Shown here piece after piece: positions 55,354 through 64,000 of a DNA stretch of 64,000 nt; positions within the stretch are counted from its first letter, which is position 1, and each line of letters opens with the position of its first letter. The position numbers and the translations under genes are program-made. The stretch is taken from contig OZ005613.1 of NCBI GenBank assembly GCA_963930655.1, positions 8,564,501 through 8,628,500 on the forward strand, read 5' to 3'. Origin of the DNA: Myrica gale (Eukaryota > Streptophyta > Magnoliopsida > Fagales > Myricaceae). Below the pieces are notes generated by a model that saw only the letters and a program-made list of their open reading frames with translations, was not told where the DNA came from and searched no databases.

Positions 55354-55746
55354 GGGAAACTCACTTTTTAATCCCTAAGTTTTGGGCACTTTTTCATTTT
55401 AGTCCTTAAATTTCAACTTTCAAATTTTAAGTCCTTGAGTTTTCATTGTTTGACAAAATGGTCCTTCCGTCAGTCTGCCGTCCATATACTTATGACACGT
55501 CAGCAATTTTGACCCGGTCGACTGCTTGATGTAGCGGTCGACCGCTTCATGTAGAGGTCGACCGCTCACTTTTAACACATATACTCGGTCGACCGCTACA
55601 TGTGCCGTTAAGCATATGGACGGCAAACTGACGGAAGGACCATTTCGTCAAAACAAGAAAACTCATGGACTAAAAATTTGAAAGTTGAAACTGAAGGACT
55701 AAAATGAAAAATGCCCAAAACCTAGGGACTAAACTGTCAATTTCCC
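55354..55746. mobile_element. Mutator-like MITE with LTR-type palindrome array
   Basis: A 393-bp foldback element with ends GGGAAACTCACTTTTTAATC and the complement GGGAAATTGACAGTTTAGTC. Perfect 9-bp duplications TTTATTATA flank it (55345-55353 and 55747-55755). Its middle (55508-55605) is an array of GGTCGACCGCT(T/A)CATGTA units like those in the SIRE-type LTRs. Same superfamily as 31040-31681. Confidence 0.88.
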
Positions 55747-55847
55747 TTTATTATATAATAAACTGAGTCACAATACATGTGGGTACACTTGTATACTTAT
55801 ACATATCACATGTGTGTGTGAGCTAATTAACCTAAGTACTTTATATG

Positions 55848-56045
55848 TATGTACATATCTAATAACTAAATCATAGTAGACCATATATTAAGTTATGTAC
55901 TTTAATTGCATAAGATAATCTCACAATATATTTTTGTTTGAAATTAAATAATATGTAATGGTTAAAAAGTATTATATTACTAATTATTCAAAATATATAT
56001 GCACATTATAAGTATGATAACAGATGTTTTCTAAACTATACAATA
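55848..56045. other. CACTA-2 backbone, right side
   Basis: Similar to 10840-11000 of CACTA-1 (shared TTAAGTTATGTACTTTAATT and GTTTGAAATTAAATAATATG). It shows that CACTA-2 continues at least to here. Confidence 0.75.
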
Positions 56046-56415
56046 ATGATTTCATTTTTTTTATAAGTAAGACAATTTTATTAGAACAAGCGAGAACAGT
56101 ACAAAGGACTATACCAAAAGCGCTTATCACAAACAAGCAACAAAACTAAGAAAATCATCAACATCAACAAAAATGCCCCTTAAAACCGCATTAACCCAAC
56201 AAAACAAGGAAGGCAACATAAACCTTTGCAATTTCACCAAAGGCAAAGAAACATCTTCAAAACATCTATTGTTTCGCTCCCTCCAAAGACACTACCAAAC
56301 ACACGAAGGAATTATTCTCCAAATGGCCTTAGCAACGGGGTTAGAAAGCCTTCTAATCCAACTCAAAAGCACATCCACCACCTTCTCCGGCATCACCCAA
56401 TGAAAGTTCGTGATG

Positions 56416-57198
56416 CTAAGAACATGACTCCAAAGCCGTGCGCGCTAAGGAACAATGAAGAAGTACATGGTGAGCCGACTCCCCATCACCACGACAAAGA
56501 AAGAACCAATCAGCCATGTAGACACCTTTTCTACGAAGATTATTAATCGTGAGAATTCTCCCATGCATAGCCTCCCGAACAAAGAAGGATACCCTCAAAG
56601 GGAATTATGACCTCCACACCCCTTTCCAAGTAAGAGACACGATATTCCTCCTAGCAATGAAATTATACATGGACTTTATCGAAAAGACAACATTCCCGGA
56701 GCTAGGCCAAGACAATAGATCATCCTCCCCTCGCTGGATCACCACACGGTACAAGAGAGAATGAAAGGCAGAAAACTCTTGTACCTCCTAATCGTTCGCA
56801 GATCTCACAAAGGGGACATTCCACACAACAATGTCATCCATTTCCACCAAACATTCCGCCACCATGGCCTCCTTGCACTGGGAAAATGAAAACACAATCA
56901 GAAAGGCGAAAGATAAGGGTTGATCACCACACCACCACTCATGCCAAAAGCTAATCCTCAAGCCACTGCCCACAGAGAACCTGATATGCGGATGAAAATC
57001 GGCCCAGCCCTTGCTAATGAAATGCCACAAGCTCACACTGTGGGACCCCCTGCTTGGGCAAGTACTCCACTGGCCCTCTGTGTACCCATATTTTGCAGCA
57101 ATGACGACCCTCCAAAGCCTATCTCGCTCGTGAGCAAAACGCCACAACCACTTGCACAAAAGAGCCATATTGAAAAACTTAAGATTTCGTAGTCCCAA
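56416..57198 (-). pseudogene. LINE zf-RVT and C-terminal region
   Basis: 57198-56788 reads GLRNLKFFNMALLCKWLWRF and LWRVVIAAKYG, and 56598-56416 reads MHGRILTINNLRRKG and ADWFFLCRGDGESAHHVLLH, with the Cys-x...-H-x3-H-x3-C pattern of the zf-RVT domain. The two parts are separated by stops. Confidence 0.85.
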
Positions 57199-58022
57199 AC
57201 TCCCACTTCACAAGATGATATTTAGGCACATCCCCAACACTACCCCAAAGGAAGTCCCTCTAAAGCTTCTCCAACCGGTTAGCGACCACAACCGGGATAG
57301 GGATCAAGGAAAGGAAATAGGCGGAGAGGCATGAGAGAGTAGACTTAATGAAAGTAAGCCTACCACCCTTAGAAATATACATGCGCAGCCATCCTGCCAA
57401 CCCGCGCTCCATCCGCTTAAGGATCCCATCCTAAATATGAACACTATTAAAACGAGCACCCAACGGAAGCCCAATGTATGTCATTGGCAAGGACACTCTA
57501 CACTGCAAAATACTCGCAAACTCCTAAACTACAAGAACACCACCAATAGGAATAACCTCAGACTTAGACAAATTTATTCTAAGGCTCGAGACCACCTCGA
57601 AGCACAAAAGAAGCATCTGCCCCACATAACACCAAGGTATCATCAGCAAAAAGCAAGTGAGAAATGGAGAAAGGCTTCCATAAAAATCACAAATAGAAGT
57701 GGAGAAAGAGGCTCATCTTGCCTTAAACCACACGAGCTACTGAAAAAAACCTTTCGGGCAGCCATTGAAAATAACGGAAAACTTTGCCGTCTAGAGACAA
57801 AATGAGAGCCAACGACACCATTTTTCGCCGAAGTCGCATCATCGAAGAAGGTATAAAAGGAACTTCCAGTTCACATAATCATAGGCCTTCCGAACATCAA
57901 ACTTACAAAGCATCCCCCGCCTCAACCTGGAATCAATGCACTCATTGGCAATGAGCACTAAGTCCAGAATCTGTCTCCCTCGAACAAAAGCCTTTTGAGA
58001 AGGGGAAATAATTTTATCGAAA

Positions 58023-59094
58023 ACAAACATCAATCTATTAGACAACACCTTGGCTAGAATCTTATATACACTCCCAGCAAGACTAATGGGGCAGAAATCT
58101 TTGAGCTCCACCGCGTCCGGCTTCTTGGGAATAAAGACAATGAGAAGACAATAAAAGAGGAGTTCAAGCTCCGAACAAACTTCTCATCTCTCGCGAACTC
58201 ATTAAACATCAGCATCACATCATCCTCAGCAAAGTCCCAACAAGCTTGAAAAAAGGCAAGGGAGAAGCTGTCCAGGTCCGAGGCCTTGACACAAACTTCA
58301 ACCTATTAGCCAACACCTTGGCTAGAATCTTATATACACTCCCAGCAAGACTAATGGGGCAGAAATCTTTGACCTCCACCGCGTCCGGCTTCTCGGGAAT
58401 AAAGACAATGAGAAGACAATGAAAGAGCAGTTCAAGCACCGAACAAACTTCTAATCTCTCGCGAACTCATTAAACATCAGCATAACATCATCCTCAACAA
58501 AGTCCCAACAAGCTTGAAAAAAGGCAAGGGACAAGACGTCCGGGCCCGAGGCCTTGTCACAAACTTCAACCTATTAGCCAACACCTTGGCTAGAATCTTA
58601 TATACACTCCCAGCAAGACTAATGGGGCGGAAATATTTGAGCTCCACCGCGTCCGGCTTCTTGGGCATAAAGACAATGAGAAGACAATGAAAGAGGAGTT
58701 CAAGCTCTGAACAAACTTCTAATCTCTCGCGAACTCATTAAACATCAGCATCACATCATCCTCAGCAAAGTCCCAACAAGCTTGAAAAAAGGCAAGGGAC
58801 AAGACGTCCGGGCCCGAGGCCTTGTCACAAACTTCAACCTATTAGCCAACACCTTGGCTAGAATCTTATATATACTCCCAGCAAGACTAATGGGGCGGAA
58901 ATATTTGAGCTCCACCGCGTCCGGCTTCTTGGGAATTAAGACAATGAGAAGACAATGAAAGAGGAGTTCAAGCTCCGAACAAACTTCTCATCTCTCGCGA
59001 ACTCATTAAACATCAGCATCACATCATCCTTAGCAAAGTCCCAACAAGCTTGAAAAAAGGCAAGGGACAAGTCGTCCGGGCCCGAGGCCTTGTC
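58023..59094. repeat. Tandem repeat, 4 x 268 bp, in LINE RT
   Basis: Four adjacent copies of a 268-bp unit. The marker GAGAAGACAAT occurs at 58142, 58410, 58678 and 58946, an exact 268-bp period. The unit spans the RT segment from about SGPD(D/V)[10 protein letters not shown] to [13 protein letters not shown]. Because 268 is not a multiple of three, each copy shifts the frame. Confidence 0.92.
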
Positions 59095-59605
59095 CCCATT
59101 GAGACTACGCACCACCTCAGTCACCTCCTTCACATCAAAGGGCCTTTCTATCCATTCAGCATCCTCTCCCGTAATAGTATCAAACACAAGACCATCCACT
59201 GAGGGACGGCACTGAAAAGGCTCCTTGTATAGTGAGGAATAATAATTCACAATCTCAGCAGCAATCCCTTCAGGATCCTCCATCACTTCCCCCTCCACCT
59301 CCAAGCGAGAAATACAATTCGCTCTCCGGTTAGAATTAGCAATATGGTGAAAGAACATAGTACAACGATCACCCTCCTTCAGCCACAAAGCCCTGGACTT
59401 CTGCCTCCAACTAACCTCTTCCAATAAAATCATATTTTCCAACTCCCTAGCAACCTCCAACCTCCTAACCTTACCCTTCGCAACAAGATGACCCCCTCAT
59501 CCAAGGCATCAAGAGACGCAAGTTCGCACATTAGAGCTGCTTTCCGAACACTCAAGTTTCTAAAAACATCCCGATTCCACAACACAAGTTTGTATTTCAG
59601 CGACT

Positions 59606-60319
59606 TCAGCTTAAAGTAAAGCACAAAGCTTGGTGAGCTCCAAAAGGCAAAACCAAGCCACCACTCCTTGACCAACTCCACAAACCCGTCCACCCTAAGC
59701 CACAAATTTTCAAAGTGGAAGGGCTTCTTACTACCCCAAACCTATCACTTTCCAATAAAATAGGGAAGTGATCCGAAAACAAAAGAGGCAACCGTCTCTG
59801 AATGAGCTTCGGGTACAACGAATCCCAAGCTGGACAAACAAGGAAGCGGTCAATCCTCGACCAAGGTGAAGCAGATCTACCACTAGACCAAGTGAACACA
59901 CCACTAACGAACTTGAGGTCCAACAACCCTAGATCGGACACAAACTCCGAAAAATCCACCATGGCACTCTTCGAGCCCCCGCCACTCGATTGCTCACTAG
60001 AAAAATGAGTCACATTAAAATCTCCCCCAATACACCAAGGTAAATTCCACCAACTATGCATCCCCACCAACTCATCCCATAAGATTTTCCTACTGCAAGT
60101 ATCATTAGGGCCATAAACTCCCGAAAAGAGCCACTGGATACCATCCTCCACATTTCTAAAACTCAACGAAACAGAAGAAGATCCCACACAAGACTCAATC
60201 AACTCCAACGAACGAGAATTCCAAAGACACACAATACCACCCGATGCACCTACATCGTCGAGACAACACCATTGAACATGAGGCCCACCCCACAACGGTC
60301 GCACCATGGCACGAGACAC
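59606..60319 (-). pseudogene. LINE endonuclease domain
   Basis: A 237-codon open frame with the apurinic-type endonuclease motifs GGDFNVTHF, SGVFTWSSGR, SRIDRFLVCPAW and SDHFPILL in order. The N-terminal motif (SWNVRGLND) is present further upstream near 60420, in another frame with stops. Confidence 0.88.
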
Positions 60320-60887
60320 CTCGCGACCTTAGTTTCCTGAAGACACACTAAATCACCCTTCCACCCTTATAAAAGATTCCCCACACTTTTGCATTTTTAT
60401 GGATCATTCAACCCCCGCACATTCCAACTAATAATCTGAGGCTTCATAAAGAAATAACTGAAGCCCTCTCCACCTTCTGACCCCTTCGAGAGCCAGAAAT
60501 AGTCCCATCATAATTCACAGAACACTTCAAAGATTTTAATTCTCAAAGCAACTTACCACCTGATTTTCCCGACGTCTCTCTGCCCATCTCATTCTCCATC
60601 TCCAAGGCATCAAAGAGTTGCATGAGATCAGCTTCATAGTTGTCATAGGACACCCCCACCAGGTGCCTAAAAGACGACACCATCTCCAAAACCAGCGTAG
60701 ACGGGACAAACGACTTCACACGAGGTTCCCTGTCCGAAGTGACATTGTGCAGGCCTTCTCTCCCTTGTCCTCGAAAATCACCAGTGCCCCCCAAACCCAA
60801 CCTCAGTCCCCGAAACAGAACCACCAACAACTGGTAGATCCACGACATGCTCAACAGCAGGCACTCCACTCTTAGAGCCACCCCCCG

Positions 60888-63800
60888 TGTGAGACCCCGA
60901 ACTTCGCTTTTGCTATTTTCCTATGTATTCGTTTTGATTTAACTCAAGGGGCCATGTTTTTTTGGCCAATGTATGACTTAACTTTGATGTTTATGGTATT
61001 TCATTTTAATTTCCTTTAAAGAATTTCACTATTGTTGTGAAAGTATTAGTGCAAGTCTATTATTATTATTTTTCCTAAGAGCCGAATTTTTCAAGGTAGA
61101 TTTCTTAAATGAATTTATTTTCCATTGCTTATTATTATACTCCATAATTCATGAAATTAAATATATGAAGAGAATTTTATTCCTCATTGCCGAAATTCTC
61201 TAAGTAGAATCATTACTTAATAATCTATAGTTACGAAATTTATGTTGAGCATTATAGATTATTATGTGTCTTTGATTAGGTAACCTTAATCACCATTAAG
61301 TAGTTTTAATTATCATTAGAGAAATTAAGTGATAAGTTAGTAGGCTTATAAGATAGTTTGATAAAGAATTTAAAAGATAAGTTAATGTGCTTATCATAGT
61401 GATAAGCAAGTGAGTTCATTAGGGAGATAAGCTATTGTGATTATCAAAGAGATAGGTTAGAGTGCTTATACTTGAGATAAGTTGATATGTTTGTTGGTGA
61501 TAAGCTAATGTACATATATTAGAGATAAGTCAATGTATCTATGTGATAAGTGGTACATGAAATGAAAAGAAAAGAAAAAGTGAAACGCAAGAGTGGTCTA
61601 CGTGAAAGGAAAGGAACAACTTGAAATTTGGTGTTGGGGAGTTCACGTGCAGGCCTTGGGACATAAAAAGGAAGTGGACAAAATGAGAGTAAAGGTGCCA
61701 TTGTGTTATAGGCTGCCGCCCATAGCAACCAATGGCTTTGGACGGAGGAACCTATGTTGCCCCTCCCTCTTTTACGTATTAGCCCTCTTTGAATTCACTT
61801 CCTTAGCATTTCACTCGCACAACCTCTCCCCATTTCAGCTTGCTCTCCTTCTCTTGTGGCCGAATATCTCTTCTTGCTCAGCTCATTTTCCTTTTGACAG
61901 AAACACACACCATTTCAGCATAGCTCTCTCTCTTGGCCGAACCATTTCATCTCCAAGCTTTCCCCTTGTTTTTCTTCAAGCTATCCCAGCAGCTGTTTCA
62001 TCTCTTTTCCCTCACCACAAGCCTTCACCAGCACCTATAAACCCTTATCTCAGTCTCTGAAACCATCCAAGTTAGAGAAACCGAAAGCTTAAGGAGTAGA
62101 ATTTTCTGGTGATAGCCGAGTGCCATAGTTAGAGTTAGAGTTATAAGTTTTGGTCCTTGCATGTGCTGTTTTTAATTTTTTTTCTCCATAGGTTCTGACC
62201 CTAAACACTTTTATGCTAGGTGCTCTCTTCCCTAATCAGTTCTTGTGTTCAGCACTACAAGGTAAGATAGGTTGAGAAATTTGATTTGCTGTTTTGGCCG
62301 AGTGCCTTGTGTTCTTTTGTTTTGTAGATGTACGCATGTTAGATCTGAATAGGTTGAGTCTGCTGGGATTTATGTTGTGATGTGGTTGTTGGAGGAAGGG
62401 ATAAATTAGAGGTTGAATACATTTTGGCTTGAGGTATTATCATGCATGTGAGTGTTGTTGGCCAAATGGCTTGGAAATGGAATCTAGTTAATGATAGAAT
62501 GGTTTGGAGTCAGGAACCCTAAGTAGAACAAGATTAAATAAGTGAGATTGTGCATGTATATATAGATATATTGGTTATGGCCGAATAGGTGAAGTTGTTA
62601 AAAGAAATTTCAGTTTTGTAGTGTAACCCTAAACATCTTATGTTAAGAGAAGTGTCACGGCTTGGATGGAAGATGGAGATTGTTTAGGCATGTAATAGAG
62701 TGTGTGGAATGGTGTATGGTAAGAAGAATCAAGATAGGGATCATGATTAGGTTGTTGGAATAGGTAGATTTTAGCACCCTGTTTTTAGGTAGCATCGCGC
62801 TCGACTAGTGTGCGACAGGCGCTCGAGCGGCTTTAAGGAAATGTGATGGACAGTGTCTTGCCGTTTGACCAAAGCTCGACAGGTGCTCGAGCTGCCCTTG
62901 GATTTGCATACAGAGTGTTGGAGCTCAACCGCCGCTCGAACGAGCGTTGATGGAAGTTGGACAGTGAGTTGGCGCTCGACTGGTGCTTGACAGGCGCTCG
63001 AGCGGACCTTGTTAAAATTTCATATATGATTGAATTTTGAGTTCCAATTGAAGTCTTATGAACTCTAGCATTGAGGATAGTTGAATAAACTTAGTTATGA
63101 AGTCATTGAGGTTAGGATGGCGAGGATTTCATGAATAGGCTTGAAATCATTGATGTTTGAGAAGAACTAGTGTACCTAGTTGAGTGAGTAACACATAGTG
63201 ATCTCTTTAACAATCGTATAGGAGATGTTTGATGCATACGTTTGAATGTCTTTCTTCATTGTTTTACAAAGAAAACTAGTTACGCAATCTTTTGTAAACA
63301 AAATAGTACTTTCAAGATATGTACTTTTGGAAAACCAAGATAATTACAAGCACTTCTTTTGTATGTATAAGTGATTAATTCTTAAGCATCTAAGTGAGAT
63401 AATTAAATCACTTGTAGGCGAAGCATCGTCTCATTATCAAGAGAAGCAAGGTAAGTGGATTGTAAGTGTGTAAGTAGACTTACATTTTTGTAAAACTGGA
63501 ATGATACACTACATTGTTTTATATGAGCAAGCATGGCATCATAAGCAAGCATGTCATAGCACGAGCATTGCATGATTTTCTAAAGAGATTTTCATGCAAT
63601 GACATATGAGAAGTTTTATGTTAAGTCAAGTCAAGTTAAGGGCTCTGGTCGGTACCGTACCATCAAGATGGACTCCCATACCGAAGGACGAATGCGAGAA
63701 GGATGGGTGAATCCTAAGAGGTTTGTGCAACCACACTGAAGGAAAAATGTGAGAAGGTGTGGACCTCCAAGGGTCGTGTCTAGCCATCAGGCCTGGAGCC

Positions 63801-64000
63801 ATTTCAAGGGCTAGTTCGACCAAATGAAATGTCCCCAAGGGTAAGGGAGACGGTTCCGATGGGAACACACAACCTTGACTCCAAAGGTTGAATGGAGCGT
63901 AAGTAGCCCACAAGTCAAGAAGTAAACATTTCCAAGGACCTTGTGTCAATTTCAAGAGTAAGGGAGACGGTTCCGATGTGCATCATGATTTACGACTTCC
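60888..64000 (-). mobile_element. Long gypsy-like LTR, truncated by window
   Basis: It starts TGTGAGACCCCGAAC at 60888, which is the complement of a GGGGTCTCACA LTR end, and runs to the window edge. 63630-63900 matches the complement of 24100-24360 in the solo LTR at 23549-27239, and short stretches near 63450 match 24540. The LTR should therefore end some 500 bp past the window. No coding domain is seen. It cuts the LINE within ORF1. Confidence 0.7.
62790..63010. repeat. CTCGAG/CTCGAC palindrome array in the LTR
   Basis: Repeated units such as GACAGGCGCTCGAGCGG and GGCGCTCGACTGGTGC within about 220 bp. It is comparable in layout, but not in sequence, to the GTCGAC arrays of the SIRE-type LTRs. 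Confidence 0.75.

Larger units (their letters stand above)
49466..56052. mobile_element. CACTA element 2 (Pack-CACTA), right end not seen
   Basis: It starts CACTACAAAAAAGGATAC at 49466 inside a SIRE-type LTR. Subterminal units (CAGCGGT, GCAGCGTTTTTAAA) fill 49490-49880. Backbone at 49940-50130 is clearly similar to 8070-8250 of CACTA-1, and backbone at 55848-56045 matches 10840-11000. Between them are exon fragments of host genes, a hAT and a Mutator-like MITE. A LINE follows at 56053, and the right terminus with TTTGTAGTG was not found, so it lies outside the window or was lost. Confidence 0.75.
56053..60887 (-). mobile_element. L1-type LINE, ORF2 pseudogene
   Basis: Minus-strand non-LTR retrotransposon, poly(A) tail at 56053-56060. 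From the right: the end of ORF1 (60881-60543), an ORF2 start like MKPQIISWNVRGLNDP near 60447 with stops, endonuclease 60319-59606 (GGDFNVTHF, SRIDRFLV, SDHFPILL), RT 59460-57600 ([54 protein letters not shown] at 57639-57650), and zf-RVT 57198-56416. Many stops and frameshifts and a fourfold duplication in RT make it inactive. Its 5' part is cut at 60888 by an LTR. It is inserted in the CACTA-2 backbone. Confidence 0.88.

Noticed and set aside
61593-62060. 155-codon plus-strand frame in the terminal LTR
   Set aside because: It has no known domain, lies in a non-coding LTR and reads Ser/Phe/Leu-rich low-complexity sequence.

Overview
This is plant nuclear DNA, almost certainly from a eudicot and possibly a woody one. 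It is AT-rich, has spliced genes with GT..AG introns, and is dominated by transposable elements: SIRE- and Tork-type Ty1/copia, gypsy-like long LTRs, an L1-type LINE, and CACTA, hAT, Mutator-like and MITE elements. No bacterial or organellar genes, rRNA, tRNA or CRISPR were seen. The only gene that looks largely intact is a MATE transporter (DETOXIFICATION family) at 33703-37265 (+). Its first exon was not found. A second, broken MATE copy lies at 13040-15292.

Layout. 1-207: LINE tail fragment. 1545-7564: decayed Tork-like copia (minus) with a SIRE-type solo LTR (2790-4086) nested in its 3' LTR. 7694-11741: complete non-autonomous CACTA element (TSD AGT) carrying exons of at least three host genes: RPS13/uS15, CCDC130/YJU2B and plastid fibrillin 4, plus an exon with a mitochondrial-presequence-like N-terminus. 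13040-15292: MATE pseudogene, split by a hAT element (13214-14720, 8-bp TSD) and a MITE. 15546-27478: SIRE-type copia with its RT deleted, an extra plant transposon ORF, a nested solo LTR (17190-18591), an apparent inversion of its 5' LTR and gag end, and a 3.7-kb solo gypsy-like LTR (23549-27239) in that LTR. 28-33 kb: foldback MITE, CACTA transposase remnants and a 642-bp Mutator-like foldback. 33.7-37.3 kb: MATE gene. 37906-40657: two LTRs in inverted orientation inside one 5-bp TSD. 43317-45071: truncated copia pol. 45605-48281: long inverted repeat. 48592 to about 56 kb: SIRE-type LTR broken by a second CACTA element, which holds most exons of a DUF561/Ycf23-like gene, other exon fragments, a hAT and a Mutator-like MITE. 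56053-60887: L1-type LINE with a fourfold 268-bp duplication in its RT. 60888 to end: part of another gypsy-like LTR.

The genes do not form a pathway. The common theme is nested insertion and repeated capture of host exons by DNA transposons. Exact target-site duplications allow several insertions to be placed to the base and ordered. A second theme is short arrays of 6-bp palindromes (GTCGAC or CTCGAG cores) inside the LTRs of unrelated elements and inside a Mutator-like MITE.
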